Shown: positions 22,612-31,518 of the stretch, in pieces
How positions within the stretch are numbered: position 1 is the stretch's first letter
How the letters are laid out: each line of letters begins with the position of its first letter
Notes under the pieces: generated by a model
Told to the model about the DNA's origin: nothing
Databases searched by the model: none
The model's input: the letters and a program-made list of their open reading frames with translations, nothing else
Made by a program: the position numbers and the translations under genes
Origin: Muribaculum sp.
GTDB lineage: Bacteria > Bacteroidota > Bacteroidia > Bacteroidales > Muribaculaceae
Direction: 5' to 3'
Assembly (NCBI GenBank): GCA_023667055.1
Contig: JAMPAV010000017.1
Coordinates: forward strand, 1-36,491
DNA: 36,491 nucleotides

Positions 22612-24934
22612 CATGTCTTGGCCCTCTTGGTCCGCGGTCGTTGCCACCTTCGCGTCTTGGTCCGCGGTCTCCGAATTCCCTGCGTGGTCCACGCTCGCCG
22701 TTAAATTCGCGTCTTGGCCCGCGATCGCCTCCTTCACGGCGCGGACGTTCGCCTCTCGGACGGGCCTCACGCTCCACATAGCCTTCCGGCTTTTCTTTCA
22801 GCGCACGCATCGACAGGCGGTACTTGCCTGTCTTCTTGTCTATTTCCATAAGCTTCACCTTCACCATGTCGCCTTCCTTAAGTCCGGAAGCCTCCATATT
22901 GTCAAGGCGCTCCCATGCTATCTCGCTGATATGGAGAAGTCCGTCTCTGCCCGGCATAAACTCTACAAATGCACCGAAGTCAAGTATTGAGCGTACCTTG
23001 CCGTCATATACTTCCCCTTCCTCTGGCATTGCCACGATAGCCTTTATCTTGGCGAGTGCTGCGTCGATGCTTGCTTTGTCTTTTGAAGCTATCTCCACTT
23101 TGCCGATACCCTTCACTTCATCTTCATCGATGGAGATTGTGGCTCCGGTTTCTTCCTGGATACCCTGTATTATCTTACCTTGCGGCCCTATTACGGCGCC
23201 AATCATTTCTTTCGGAATCTCGATTGTCACAAGGCGCGGCACATGAGGCTTGTAGTCCTCACGGGCTTCCGGAATTGCCTCCGCTATCTTGCCGAGGATG
23301 TGGATACGTCCCTGGCGGGCTTGTTCGAGTGCCTTGGCGAGAATCTCATAGCTCAGGCCGTCGCATTTGATGTCCATCTGGGTGGCCGTGATACCATTTT
23401 CTGTGCCTGTCACCTTGAAGTCCATGTCGCCGAGATGATCCTCATCACCGAGGATATCGGAGAGCACCGCATATTTGGTGGCTCCCGGGTCAGAGATAAG
23501 TCCCATGGCCACACCTGCCACCGGACGCTTCATCTTCACGCCGGCGTCAAGCAATGCCAGTGTGCCGCCACAGACAGTTGCCATAGAGCTGCTTCCGTTT
23601 GATTCGAGGATATCACTCACTATGCGGCATGTGTATGGGAAATTGTCAGGAAACATGCGCTTCAATGCGCGGTGGGCAAGGTTGCCATGACCAATCTCTC
23701 GACGTCCAACACCTCGCTGTGCGCGTGCCTCGCCGGTGGAGAATGGAGGGAAATTATAGTGAAGGAGGAAACGCTCTTTTGTCTGGTTCAACACGTCATC
23801 CACAATTTTTTCATCAAGTGTGGTGCCGAGTGTGGCTGTCACAAGAGCTTGGGTCTCTCCGCGTGTGAACACTGCCGATCCGTGGGGACCCGGCACGTAG
23901 TCGGTCTCAATCCAGATTGGACGTATTTCTGTGGTCTTGCGTCCGTCAAGGCGCACTCCCTCGTCAAGAACGCAGCGGCGCATAGCCTCTTTCTCAACAT
24001 CATGATAGTAGCGTTTCACCATCTCGATTCTCTGTGCCTCTGTATAGTTTTCAAGCTGCTCCTCGGTCATTTCCGGAAGAGAATCGATATATTCGTCGCG
24101 GATGGCTGCAAACGACTCGTTGCGCCATTGCTTGTCGGCGCTGCCTGTCTTTGCTATGGCGTATGCCTTGTCGTAGCACTTGTCGTGCACATCCTGGCGG
24201 AGTGCATCGTCGTTGATCTCATGGCAATATTCGCGCTTGGTTTCCTTGCCGGCTTCCTTCATGAGTTCAATTTGGGCGGTGCAGTGCTTCTTGATTTCCT
24301 CATGAGCCACTTTCAGAGCCTCAAGCAGTTCTGCCTCGCTCACCTCATTCATCTCGCCCTCCACCATCATGATGTTGTCGTATGTGGCGCCCACCATCAG
24401 CTCAATGTCGGCTTTTTCTATCTGTGAGAATGTCGGGTTGATCACCCATTCTCCATCCACACGGGCCACACGCACCTCGGAGATAGGTCCGTTGAAAGGA
24501 ATGTCGCTGCAGGCCAGGGCGGCTGATGCCGCTATGCCGGCAAGTGCATCCGGCGCGTCGTTCTCGTCGGCTGAGAAAAGGGTCACGTTGACGAATGTTT
24601 CTGCATGGTAATTGTCCGGGAACAGCGGACGGAGCACGCGGTCCACCAGGCGGGAGGTCAATATCTCATAGTCGCTTGAGCGTCCTTCGCGCTTCTGAAA
24701 ACCGCCGGGGTATCGACCGATAGAGGCGTATTTTTCCTTGTACTCTACTGTGAGGGGCATGAAATCTACTCCCTCTCCTGCCTCCTTCGCGGAGCAGACG
24801 GTAGCTAACAGCATGGTGTTGCCCATGCGAACTTCAACCGCACCATCTGCTTGTTTGGCGAGTTTGCCTGTCTCTATAGTAATAGTGCGGCCGTCGCCCA
24901 GCTCAATGGTTTTCTTAATTGGCTGTGGTTTCAT
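22607..24934 (-). CDS. pnp: Polyribonucleotide nucleotidyltransferase (PNPase)
   Basis: The 775-residue protein has the full PNPase layout: first RNase PH domain (about 12-145, with [20 protein letters not shown] and [16 protein letters not shown]), the helical domain (to about 240), a second RNase PH domain (about 330-545, with [20 protein letters not shown] and the phosphorolysis-site aspartates in [14 protein letters not shown]), KH (about 560-620, GPQGK loop) and S1 (about 635-705, [20 protein letters not shown]). It degrades RNA 3' to 5' using phosphate. The last 50 or so residues are an arginine/glycine repeat tail ([20 protein letters not shown]), beyond the canonical length. A -7 box lies about 107 bases upstream. 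It appears monocistronic. Confidence 0.97.
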   Translation of the reverse strand: MKPQPIKKTIELGDGRTITIETGKLAKQADGAVEVRMGNTMLLATVCSAKEAGEGVDFMPLTVEYKEKYASIGRYPGGFQKREGRSSDYEILTSRLVDRVLRPLFPDNYHAETFVNVTLFSADENDAPDALAGIAASAALACSDIPFNGPISEVRVARVDGEWVINPTFSQIEKADIELMVGATYDNIMMVEGEMNEVSEAELLEALKVAHEEIKKHCTAQIELMKEAGKETKREYCHEINDDALRQDVHDKCYDKAYAIAKTGSADKQWRNESFAAIRDEYIDSLPEMTEEQLENYTEAQRIEMVKRYYHDVEKEAMRRCVLDEGVRLDGRKTTEIRPIWIETDYVPGPHGSAVFTRGETQALVTATLGTTLDEKIVDDVLNQTKERFLLHYNFPPFSTGEARAQRGVGRREIGHGNLAHRALKRMFPDNFPYTCRIVSDILESNGSSSMATVCGGTLALLDAGVKMKRPVAGVAMGLISDPGATKYAVLSDILGDEDHLGDMDFKVTGTENGITATQMDIKCDGLSYEILAKALEQARQGRIHILGKIAEAIPEAREDYKPHVPRLVTIEIPKEMIGAVIGPQGKIIQGIQEETGATISIDEDEVKGIGKVEIASKDKASIDAALAKIKAIVAMPEEGEVYDGKVRSILDFGAFVEFMPGRDGLLHISEIAWERLDNMEASGLKEGDMVKVKLMEIDKKTGKYRLSMRALKEKPEGYVEREARPRGERPRREGGDRGPRREFNGERGPRREFGDRGPRREGGNDRGPRGPRHE

Positions 24935-25040
24935 TCTAATTGTTATTCTTTCTTGTTTTTCGATTCTTTCTCGTTGCTTTTTAGCGTAATTTTTTTGGCA
25001 GTGTCACCACTCCCAAAATCTGATAAACGCTTTTCGACCG

Positions 25041-25048
25041 CAAAGATA
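25041..25048 (-). promoter_or_regulatory. -7 promoter box for pnp
   Basis: Read on the minus strand, TATCTTTG matches TAnnTTTG. It predicts a leader of about 100 bases before pnp. A TTTG lies only 12 bases upstream, so the -33 element is not convincing. Confidence 0.45.
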
Positions 25049-25204
25049 ATAAAAAAATCCCAAATATCCTAATTCCGTCCCCACTTCTTCACCTTATTCG
25101 CCTTATTCATATTGTAATTGGTTTATTCGCCTGTGTGGCATGAGTGATTCTATGCTGACAGTGATTGTCGGTAAGATTGGAGCGCCCGTAAGTGGATGGG
25201 ATAT

Positions 25205-25236
25205 AAAAAAGGGGAGGTGCCGATGACGACACCTCC
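25205..25236 (-). terminator. Intrinsic terminator of the Bax-inhibitor-1 gene
   Basis: On the minus strand GGAGGTG (25230-25236) pairs with CACCTCC (25213-25219), and a run of T follows (25205-25210). It lies 61 bases after the gene's stop codon. Confidence 0.7.
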
Positions 25237-25297
25237 GCGAAAGATTTCTTATTGTCATGACTCGCACTACATTAATAGCGAGCCAATCCCCAACAGC

Positions 25298-26020
25298 TTA
25301 GTCTCGGCTGCTGCCGCCAAAAATGCGCAGAAGGAAGAGGAAGAGGTTGATGAAATCAAGGTAAAGATTCATCGCTCCCATTGTGGCAAGTTTGTCGGTC
25401 ATCGAGGGCTCAAGGTTGGAGGCAGCCAGCTGTTTCACTTGCTGGGTGTCCCATGCAGTAAGCCCTATGAATACAAGCACGCCTATAATAGACACCACAT
25501 AGTCCATAGCAGCACTCTTCAGGAAGATATTGACCACCATTGCAATGATGAGTCCGAAAAGAGCCATCATCAGGAAAGACCCCATCTTTGTGAGGTCGGT
25601 CTTGGTGACATAACCATACACCGACATTGCGCCGAATGTGCCTGCCGAGATAAAGAAAGTGGATACGATAGCCGATATCTTGTACACCAGGAATATACTA
25701 CTCATAGAAACTCCCATGATGGCAGAAAAGAGCAGAAACAGCATAAGCACCGTGCCACTCGCCATCTTGTGCATACGGGCAGGAATAATAATGGCCATGG
25801 CAAACATAGCTATTATCATGCCCCAGAATACTATCGAATTACCAAAAATGAATGAAATAGCTGTCGGGCTGGAAGCCACGCCAAGAGCGCAGAAAGCAGA
25901 CACAAGAAGTCCGATAAACATACGGACATACACGCGCTTCATGACAGCGTTGGTCTGATGTGCCACCTCGGTGGCATTGAAATATGCCGGAGGCATCTGG
26001 TTATTGAAATAGTCGTTCAT
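25298..26020 (-). CDS. Bax inhibitor-1 / YccA family membrane protein
   Basis: From the ATG at 26020 the 240-residue protein begins MNDYFNNQMPPAYFNATEVA and has about seven membrane helices from residue 30 on (MFIGLLVSAFCALGVASSPT and others). The family motif SVYGYVTKTDLTKMG is near the middle, and GLTAWDTQQVKQLAA lies just before the C-terminal helix. This is the TMBIM/YccA family of Ca2+-leak-type and stress-related inner-membrane proteins; substrate and role in Bacteroidales are not settled. The open frame extends 36 codons further upstream, but that stretch (MHCALCIVHC) is only translated heptamer repeat. A terminator follows the gene. Confidence 0.85.
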   Translation of the reverse strand: MNDYFNNQMPPAYFNATEVAHQTNAVMKRVYVRMFIGLLVSAFCALGVASSPTAISFIFGNSIVFWGMIIAMFAMAIIIPARMHKMASGTVLMLFLLFSAIMGVSMSSIFLVYKISAIVSTFFISAGTFGAMSVYGYVTKTDLTKMGSFLMMALFGLIIAMVVNIFLKSAAMDYVVSIIGVLVFIGLTAWDTQQVKQLAASNLEPSMTDKLATMGAMNLYLDFINLFLFLLRIFGGSSRD

Positions 26021-26030
26021 ATTTTTTCTA

Positions 26031-26058
26031 ATTTTGAATTGAGAATTTTGAATTTTGC
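26031..26058 (-). repeat. Heptanucleotide repeat TTCAAAA-type x4 before the Bax-inhibitor-1 gene
   Basis: On the plus strand the units read ATTTTGA, ATTGAGA, ATTTTGA and ATTTTGC. On the coding (minus) strand these are the same TCAAAAT-type units seen before hpf, ending 10 bases before the ATG. Confidence 0.75.
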
Positions 26059-26100
26059 CCTCAATATAAAGACAACAAAAGGCGTGCCAAGGTTTAAAGC

Positions 26101-26128
26101 AATGCACAATGCATAATGCACAATGCAC
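26101..26128 (-). repeat. Heptanucleotide repeat AATGCAC x4
   Basis: AATGCAC, AATGCAT, AATGCAC and AATGCAC are contiguous (plus-strand sequence) between the argS stop and the Bax-inhibitor-1 start. The array creates a false N-terminal extension of the latter's open frame. Confidence 0.85.
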
Positions 26129-26193
26129 GATTTATCCGAAAAAGGGGAGGAAATAGGACATTTATGCCATCTCCTTTCTGTCGGCCACTGATC

Positions 26194-27975
26194 CTACATC
26201 CTTTCCGGCATCTCCATTCCAAGGAGCGACACACCGGACTTCAATGTGCGAGCCACCACATAACTGAGCAGCAGCCTCAACTGGCGCACATCCGGATTCT
26301 CTTCACGGAGAATACTGAAATCGTGATAGAACCGATTGAATTCCTTGGCAAGCTCGAAGCAGTAGTTGGCTATGAGTGAGGGACTATAGGTGCGGCCGGC
26401 TTCCTTGACAACCTCAGGAAAATCCGCCACCTTCTGAATAAGGTCAGACTCCGCCTCATTCGGTATGGCGGTGGGCATATAAAGAGGGTCGAAATCATCA
26501 CCAGCCTTTCGCAACACCGACTGCACACGAGCGTAGGTGTATTGCAGGAATGGCCCTGTGTTGCCATTGAAATCAATCGACTCCTTGGGATTGAACAGCA
26601 TGTTCTTGCGGGGGTCCACTTTCAGCAAGAAATATTTCAGAGCACCCATACCCACGATACGAGCCACTTCGGCACGTTCATCTTCCGGCATATCGGCAAA
26701 ACGTTCAGCACCGGTCTCGGCAGCATCCGCTATCATCTTGTCGATCAGATCATCGGCATCCACCACAGTACCCTCGCGGCTTTTCATTTTCCCTTCTGGG
26801 AGCTCCACCATGCCGTAGGAGAAATGGGTGAGATCCTTGCCCCACTTGAAACCGAGCCGGTCAAGCAGCAACGAAAGCACCTGGAAATGATAGTTTTGCT
26901 CGTTGCCAACCACATAAATCATTTTGTCGATGGGGAAGTCCTGGTAGCGGAGCTTTGCAGTGCCTATATCCTGGGTCATATAGACCGATGTGCCATCAGC
27001 GCGAAGAAGAAGTTTATGGTCAAGTCCTTCGGAAGTAAGGTCGGCCCATACGCTGCCGTCGTCCTTGCGATACATCTTTCCCTCCTCAAGACCTTTCATC
27101 ACGAGATTTTTTCCCTGTAGATAAGTGTCGCTTTCATAATATATCTTGTCGAATGAGACCCCGAGACGTTTGTAAGTTTCATCGAAACCGGCATAAACCC
27201 ATTCATTCATCATCTTCCAAAGCGAACGTACTTCCTTGTCGCCGGCCTCCCACTTGCGGAGCATCTCGCGGGCCTCAAGCATGAGGGGAGATTTGGCCTT
27301 GGCCTCATCCTCTGAAAGATTCTCCTCATCCATCAGATGCTTCACCTCATCTTTGAAATGTCGGTCGAAAAGCACATAGAAGTCACCTATCAGGTGGTCG
27401 CCTTTCTTACCGGTGGATTCTGGGGTGGCACCGTCTCCCCATTTCTGCCATGCGAGCATGGATTTGCAGATGTGGATACCACGGTCGTTGACTATGTTGG
27501 TCTTCACCACCTTGTGCCCGTTGGCCTCAAGTATGCATGAAAGGGAATATCCGAGGAGATTGTTGCGCACATGTCCGAGATGAAGCGGTTTGTTGGTGTT
27601 TGGGCTTGAATATTCCACCATCACAAGATCTGAGTTTTCATCAGCCTTGCGGATTCCGAAATCTTCATCTTCAGCAATAGCATGCAAGGTTGTGAGCCAG
27701 AATGTGGGGTTAACTGAAATGTTGAGAAATCCCTTCACCACATTGAATTTCTCCACAGCCGGTACATTTTGTACCAGCCACTCCCCTATTTCGGTGGCCG
27801 TGGCTTCCGGAGATTTGTGAGAGGCCTTAAGAAAGGGGAAAGCCATAACGGTGAGGTTGCCCTCAAATTCCTTTTTTGTCTGCTGCGGCTGGATTTTCTC
27901 GGCCGGAAAATCAAGGGCGTAGAGCGACTTCACAGCATCACTCACGCCACGCGTGATAATTTCTTCTATTTTCAT
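26194..27975 (-). CDS. argS: Arginyl-tRNA synthetase
   Basis: From the ATG at 27975 the 593-residue class I synthetase begins MKIEEIITRGVSDAVKSLYA, with the N-terminal tRNA D-loop-binding (Add-1) domain over about the first 110 residues. The HIGH motif is SPNTNKPLHLGHVRNNLLG (HLGH), the KMSKS-like loop is EGKMKSREGTVVDADDLIDK, and the anticodon-binding DALR domain ends LLSYVVARTLKSGVSLLGME. It charges tRNA-Arg. The open frame reaches 28005, but the -7 box at 28003-28010 overlaps that start, so the later ATG is chosen. It appears monocistronic. Confidence 0.96.
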   Translation of the reverse strand: MKIEEIITRGVSDAVKSLYALDFPAEKIQPQQTKKEFEGNLTVMAFPFLKASHKSPEATATEIGEWLVQNVPAVEKFNVVKGFLNISVNPTFWLTTLHAIAEDEDFGIRKADENSDLVMVEYSSPNTNKPLHLGHVRNNLLGYSLSCILEANGHKVVKTNIVNDRGIHICKSMLAWQKWGDGATPESTGKKGDHLIGDFYVLFDRHFKDEVKHLMDEENLSEDEAKAKSPLMLEAREMLRKWEAGDKEVRSLWKMMNEWVYAGFDETYKRLGVSFDKIYYESDTYLQGKNLVMKGLEEGKMYRKDDGSVWADLTSEGLDHKLLLRADGTSVYMTQDIGTAKLRYQDFPIDKMIYVVGNEQNYHFQVLSLLLDRLGFKWGKDLTHFSYGMVELPEGKMKSREGTVVDADDLIDKMIADAAETGAERFADMPEDERAEVARIVGMGALKYFLLKVDPRKNMLFNPKESIDFNGNTGPFLQYTYARVQSVLRKAGDDFDPLYMPTAIPNEAESDLIQKVADFPEVVKEAGRTYSPSLIANYCFELAKEFNRFYHDFSILREENPDVRQLRLLLSYVVARTLKSGVSLLGMEMPERM

Positions 27976-28002
27976 TCTTGCATCAATCGATTGATTAGAA
28001 TG

Positions 28003-28010
28003 CAAAATTA
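28003..28010 (-). promoter_or_regulatory. -7 promoter box for argS
   Basis: TAATTTTG on the minus strand fits TAnnTTTG; a CTTG (28031-28034) 20 bases upstream is a three-of-four match to the -33 element. It predicts a transcript start near 27997 and rules out the start codon at 28005. Confidence 0.55.
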
Positions 28011-28040
28011 GTAAATTAAATTGAAATATTCAAGAGCACG

Positions 28041-28068
28041 GTTTAGAGTTTAGGGTTTAGGGTTTAGT
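28041..28068 (+). repeat. Heptanucleotide repeat GTTTAGG-type x4
   Basis: GTTTAGA, GTTTAGG, GTTTAGG and GTTTAGT lie between the argS promoter and the HU gene's terminator. Only the last base of each unit varies. Confidence 0.85.
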
Positions 28069-28105
28069 TTATTTGTAGTTGGGAGGGTTGTTTCGTATGT
28101 ATGGA

Positions 28106-28145
28106 AACCATCCGGGCTTGCGTCAAGACGCAAGCCCGGATGGTT
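28106..28145. terminator. Perfect 19-bp hairpin downstream of the HU gene
   Basis: The arms 28106-28124 and 28127-28145 are exact reverse complements with only two bases between them. A second small hairpin TCAGACC-CGA-GGTCTGA (28154-28170) lies between it and the HU stop. Together they probably end the HU transcript and insulate argS. Confidence 0.7.
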
Positions 28146-28187
28146 ATTTTAGATCAGACCCGAGGTCTGAAGGATCGACAGGAATAA

Positions 28188-28454
28188 TTATTCGCCGAGC
28201 ACTGAATCTGAAGCCTTGAATTTGATGACTTTGCGCGCTGGAATCTGGATCTTCTCCTTTGTACGCGGGTTGATCCCCTCGCGAGCCGGTTTTTCAACTA
28301 CTGCGAAAGTGCCGAAACCGAGAAGCTGAACTTTGTCTTCATTGGCGAGAGCCTGGGAAATAGACTCAAGCACTGCATCGAGGGCTGCCTTCGAGTCAGC
28401 TTTGCTGAGATTTGCCTTTGCAGCGATTTCATTTACAAGATCTGTCTTGTTCAT
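28188..28454 (-). CDS. HU-family DNA-binding protein
   Basis: The 88-residue protein MNKTDLVNEIAAKANLSKAD has the complete HU/IHF fold: two N-terminal helices, the GFGTFAVVEKPAREGINPRT arm signature and IPARKVIKFKASDSV at the end. It bends and packages DNA as a dimer. The promoter is the best match to consensus in the window, as expected for an abundant protein, and the gene ends in two hairpins. Which of several HU paralogs this is cannot be told. Confidence 0.95.
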   Translation of the reverse strand: MNKTDLVNEIAAKANLSKADSKAALDAVLESISQALANEDKVQLLGFGTFAVVEKPAREGINPRTKEKIQIPARKVIKFKASDSVLGE

Positions 28455-28513
28455 AATTGTAAATTTTGGTTGTTTTATATTAAGTGATATCAGTTATTCG
28501 CACTTTTAAAACG

Positions 28514-28544
28514 CAAATATAACGTTAAAATAAATAACGGCAAA
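28514..28544 (-). promoter_or_regulatory. Consensus promoter of the HU gene
   Basis: On the minus strand TTTG (28541-28544), exactly 19 bases, then TATATTTG (28514-28521). This is a full match to the Bacteroidetes housekeeping consensus. The leader would be about 53 bases. Confidence 0.75.
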
Positions 28545-28626
28545 CTTTTCCTTGATAAAAATGAAAAAAAATATTAAAATTAAGCATTTTTTAGCAATCG
28601 AGACATAAAAATCGAAGTAAAAGTGT

Positions 28627-28634
28627 TAATTTTG
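28627..28634 (+). promoter_or_regulatory. -7 promoter box for the rhomboid operon
   Basis: TAATTTTG matches TAnnTTTG, 68 bases upstream of the first rhomboid ATG. No TTTG is found 19-20 bases further upstream. Confidence 0.5.
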
Positions 28635-28702
28635 CGAAATAAACCATTTAAAACTATTGAATGCCCTCGAAGGCGTCTCGCAGATACAAATAGATACAGA
28701 CC

Positions 28703-29473
28703 ATGAACAATGCATACCGTCCCGGAGGAGGAAGCTGGTGGAGCAACATTCCGCCGGTGACAAAGAATCTGATAATAATAAACATCATCGTGTGGCTCGC
28801 CGAGATACTGGTGCCGGGATTTTCCCACACGCTCGTAGATAGATTGGGCTTACATCTGATCGGGAGTCCACTTTTCTTTCCCTTTCAGATATTCACATAC
28901 ATGTTTATGCATGATCCGGGGAATATCGCACATATCCTTTTCAACATGTTCACTCTATGGATGTTTGGCAGAATACTCGAGCAAGTCTGGGGGCCCAAAC
29001 GGTTTCTGATATTCTATATGGTATGCGGCGTAGGAGCCGGCCTGGTGCAGGAAGCAGTTTGGGCATTGACATGGCAGCACGATTACGTAAGCGGAATCGC
29101 CAAAATCAACGGTCTCACCTACGAGCACGCAAAAGAAATTGTGGATATGGCCGTGGCAAACAGCGATGGCAAATGGCTGAGTGCCATTGCAGATTTCAAA
29201 TCGAACATGTGCACCATCGGTGCATCCGGAGCCATCTATGGTATTCTGCTTGGCTTTGCATTCACCTTTCCGGATATGCCGCTTTATTTCTTTTTTATTC
29301 CTGTACCAATCAAGGCAAAATACATGGTGCTCGGATATGGTGTGATTGAGTTTATGCTTGGCATCAGCGGCAGCGTGAGTACGGTGGCGCATTTTGCGCA
29401 TTTGGGTGGAATGCTGTTTGGCATCTTCATGCTTCTGTATTGGAGGAAGAAAGGGACTCTTACAAGATATTGA
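28703..29473 (+). CDS. Rhomboid-family intramembrane serine protease (first of two)
   Basis: The 256-residue protein starts MNNAYRPGGGSWWSNIPPVT with a first membrane helix at about 22-38. Rhomboid motifs follow: a loop with HDPGNIAHILFNMFTLWMFG (family H-x-x-x-N region), the catalytic serine in CTIGASGAIYGILLG, and the catalytic histidine in HFAHLGGMLFGIF on the last helix. It would cut membrane proteins inside the bilayer. An insert of about 50 residues (NGLTYEHAKEIVDMAVANSD) sits between helices before the serine and is longer than in minimal rhomboids. It is followed at 66 bases by a second rhomboid, so they are probably co-transcribed. Substrates are unknown. Confidence 0.9.
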   Translation: MNNAYRPGGGSWWSNIPPVTKNLIIINIIVWLAEILVPGFSHTLVDRLGLHLIGSPLFFPFQIFTYMFMHDPGNIAHILFNMFTLWMFGRILEQVWGPKRFLIFYMVCGVGAGLVQEAVWALTWQHDYVSGIAKINGLTYEHAKEIVDMAVANSDGKWLSAIADFKSNMCTIGASGAIYGILLGFAFTFPDMPLYFFFIPVPIKAKYMVLGYGVIEFMLGISGSVSTVAHFAHLGGMLFGIFMLLYWRKKGTLTRY

Positions 29474-29494
29474 TTTCATCAATTCTTGTAAAGC

Positions 29495-29529
29495 AATGAG
29501 TAATAAGCAATGAGCAATAAGTAATGAGT
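29495..29529 (+). repeat. Heptanucleotide repeat AATGAGT/AATAAGC type x5
   Basis: AATGAGT, AATAAGC, AATGAGC, AATAAGT and AATGAGT run between the two rhomboid genes. The array ends 10 bases before the ATG at 29540 and contains a GTG that would give a longer, unlikely start. Confidence 0.85.
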
Positions 29530-29539
29530 GAATGGTGTG

Positions 29540-30352
29540 ATGATTGAAAAGTGGAAGAGATATTGCGGAGGAAGCCGACTGCTTGCTTGGCTTACGCTGT
29601 GCGAAGCCGGAATCTGGATTATTGTGACCATACTCTCATTGGCCGGACGCTTTCTTGATTTCGACTCGGACATTGAGCATTGGCTGACACTACCCTCAGA
29701 TTTCTCAATTTTCCTGACCAGACCTTGGACTTTGCTCACATACATGGCAATTCATTTCGATGTTTTTCATCTTCTATTCAATGTGCTGTGGCTCTACTGG
29801 TTTGGTAAAATCCTCCTATACGCACTTGACGACCGGCAACTTGCAATCTACTTCTTCGGAGGCGGCATTTTTGGCGGAATAGTATTCTTACTTGCATCTG
29901 CATTAGGATTCGGGGGAGGCTGGCTGTGCGGCTGCAGTGCCGCTGTCTTGTCGGTGATGAGCGGAGCAGCCATATTGCATCCTGAACTTGAGATCCGGTT
30001 GTTGCTCATCGGGAATGTAAGGCTGAAATGGGTAGCAGTGGTTTGCGCAATCCTTACCTTCATAGGAGGAGGCGGCAATCAGGCGGCACATATCGGTGGG
30101 TTGATATGGGGTGTGTCGTATGGTTTGATTTCCGGCAAATTCAAGGCATTGTCTTTTGTAAAAGAAAGAAGACATGGACGTACCCGACGGGCGGATAAGG
30201 TTCTGAAGGCACTCCACGACCACCGTACTGATATGGAAAGGCTCGACATGCTGCTCGACAAAATAAGGATTTCAGGCTATGACAGCCTTTCAAACCGCGA
30301 ACGCAAAGAACTTAATGAATTGTCGCAAAGAGTCACAAAGAAACAAAATTGA
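29540..30352 (+). CDS. Rhomboid-family protease with C-terminal cytoplasmic tail (second of two)
   Basis: From the ATG at 29540 the 270-residue protein begins MIEKWKRYCGG. It has rhomboid helices with HFDVFHLLFNVLWLYWFGKI (H-x-x-x-N loop), the catalytic serine in GCSAAVLSVMSG and the histidine in AAHIGGLIWGVSYG. The tail (VKERRHGRTRRADKVLKALH, LDMLLDKIRISGYDSLSNRE) resembles the DUF6576-type helical segment that often ends Bacteroidetes rhomboids. It has diverged strongly from the upstream rhomboid, so the pair is an old duplication or two subfamilies. Its stop sits eight bases before the next ATG, and an alternative TTG start of that gene overlaps it. The GTG at 29528 lies in the repeat and is disfavoured. 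Confidence 0.87.
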   Translation: MIEKWKRYCGGSRLLAWLTLCEAGIWIIVTILSLAGRFLDFDSDIEHWLTLPSDFSIFLTRPWTLLTYMAIHFDVFHLLFNVLWLYWFGKILLYALDDRQLAIYFFGGGIFGGIVFLLASALGFGGGWLCGCSAAVLSVMSGAAILHPELEIRLLLIGNVRLKWVAVVCAILTFIGGGGNQAAHIGGLIWGVSYGLISGKFKALSFVKERRHGRTRRADKVLKALHDHRTDMERLDMLLDKIRISGYDSLSNRERKELNELSQRVTKKQN

Positions 30353-30360
30353 CCACTATT

Positions 30361-31518
30361 ATGATAATAATATCACCTCTGATTAGAATGGCATTCAGAA
30401 TAGCCACAATCATCCTCTACATAGTGACCATAGCCGCAGCATACGGGGGATACTGCAATCCGGATTACAGCGCACTGCCCTCAGTGCTCGTGCTGGCACT
30501 CCCCTACCTTGCAATAGCAACGCTTATTGCAGGAATTTTATGGATTATAACCAAGGGATGGATCACCGGACTGCTTGCGTTTGTGGTTTTATACGGTTGT
30601 TGGGGTACTCTCAAGGATGTGACCCCTTTGTCAAAATCCAGAGAAGCTTACGACAGCACACAGACATTCCGGCTGATAACATTCAACTGTCTTCACTTTG
30701 CAGACACCACCAAAAGCTCAGCCCCAGGCAACAGGGCCATAACATACCTGACAGAATGTGGAGCTGAAATAATATGCCTGCAGGAAATGGTGAATCTTGA
30801 GGACGCATCTGAAATTCATCACTGGAGCCGCCAGCTAATCGACTCGTTGTATGCAGCGTATCCTTACAGGGCAGGCTCCAAGGGACGAGATCTGAAGATA
30901 TTATCTAAATACCCAGTAAAAGTAAGGCAAGCACGGCGAGAGGATCCCGAAGAGGAACGTTTTTGGGAAGGACGCAGAAGGTGGGAGATGTTTGAAGTAA
31001 ATATCAATGGATTCAGACTTCCTATCGTTGACTTCCACATGAATTCGTATGAGCTCACCGATACAGAGCGAGGGGTGGTGACCGATATCAAAGGGGTCAC
31101 GACTGCCAAAAGAAGCTATTCTGAGTTCAGAAATGAGATATTCCCAAAACTTGGCGTCGCATTCCGTTCGAGGGCAGCATCTGTGGAGGATCTTGTAGCC
31201 GCCACCAAAGGTTTGGATCCAATCATAGCCTGCGGGGATTTCAATGACGTGCCGGGAAGTTGGTCATATCGTCTGATGCGCAATGCCGGATTCAACGATG
31301 CATATTCTGAAACAAACTTCGGCCCTACAAACACATTCAACCAGTTTATGCTGCTTTTCCATATTGACCAAATATTCTATAGAGGAGCCACCATACGGGC
31401 ACTTAACGTGAAACGATTGAATCTCAACACGTCAGACCATTATCCGCTTGAGGCTACATTTGAGTATATCAAACCACGTAATCACAAAACAGGACACGGC
31501 ACCAGCCTACGGCACTAA
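30361..31518 (+). CDS. Membrane-anchored endonuclease/exonuclease/phosphatase-family protein
   Basis: The 385-residue protein (ATG at 30361; a TTG at 30349 would overlap the rhomboid stop) has three N-terminal hydrophobic helices within the first 90 residues. A periplasmic EEP domain follows from about 105: RLITFNCLHFAD (Asn), EIICLQEMVN (metal Glu), VDFHMNSYELT, IACGDFNDVPGSWSY (Asp-Asn) and LNTSDHYPLEATFE (Asp-His). All catalytic elements are present. The family includes nucleases, phosphodiesterases and sphingomyelinase-like enzymes, so the substrate cannot be named. Its place directly after two rhomboids in one transcript suggests a membrane-linked function or simple co-expression. Confidence 0.88.
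   Translation: MIIISPLIRMAFRIATIILYIVTIAAAYGGYCNPDYSALPSVLVLALPYLAIATLIAGILWIITKGWITGLLAFVVLYGCWGTLKDVTPLSKSREAYDSTQTFRLITFNCLHFADTTKSSAPGNRAITYLTECGAEIICLQEMVNLEDASEIHHWSRQLIDSLYAAYPYRAGSKGRDLKILSKYPVKVRQARREDPEEERFWEGRRRWEMFEVNINGFRLPIVDFHMNSYELTDTERGVVTDIKGVTTAKRSYSEFRNEIFPKLGVAFRSRAASVEDLVAATKGLDPIIACGDFNDVPGSWSYRLMRNAGFNDAYSETNFGPTNTFNQFMLLFHIDQIFYRGATIRALNVKRLNLNTSDHYPLEATFEYIKPRNHKTGHGTSLRH

Larger units (their letters stand above)
24935..25297. other. Intergenic region between pnp and the Bax-inhibitor-1 gene
   Basis: This 363-base stretch holds the pnp leader and -7 box and the terminator hairpin of the Bax-inhibitor-1 gene. No credible gene was seen in it. The small frames here are antisense or too short and lack family features. 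Confidence 0.6.

Noticed and set aside
23672..24427. Plus-strand open frame of 251 codons within pnp
   Set aside because: Antisense to the core PNPase domains, no recognisable domain.
25196..25855. Plus-strand open frame of 219 codons over the Bax-inhibitor-1 gene
   Set aside because: His/Lys-rich translation opposite a hydrophobic membrane gene, a typical shadow; its start also lies in the terminator region.
26021..26128. N-terminal extension of the Bax-inhibitor-1 protein
   Set aside because: The extra 36 codons are translated heptamer repeats and lack family similarity; the ATG at 26020 fits the family.
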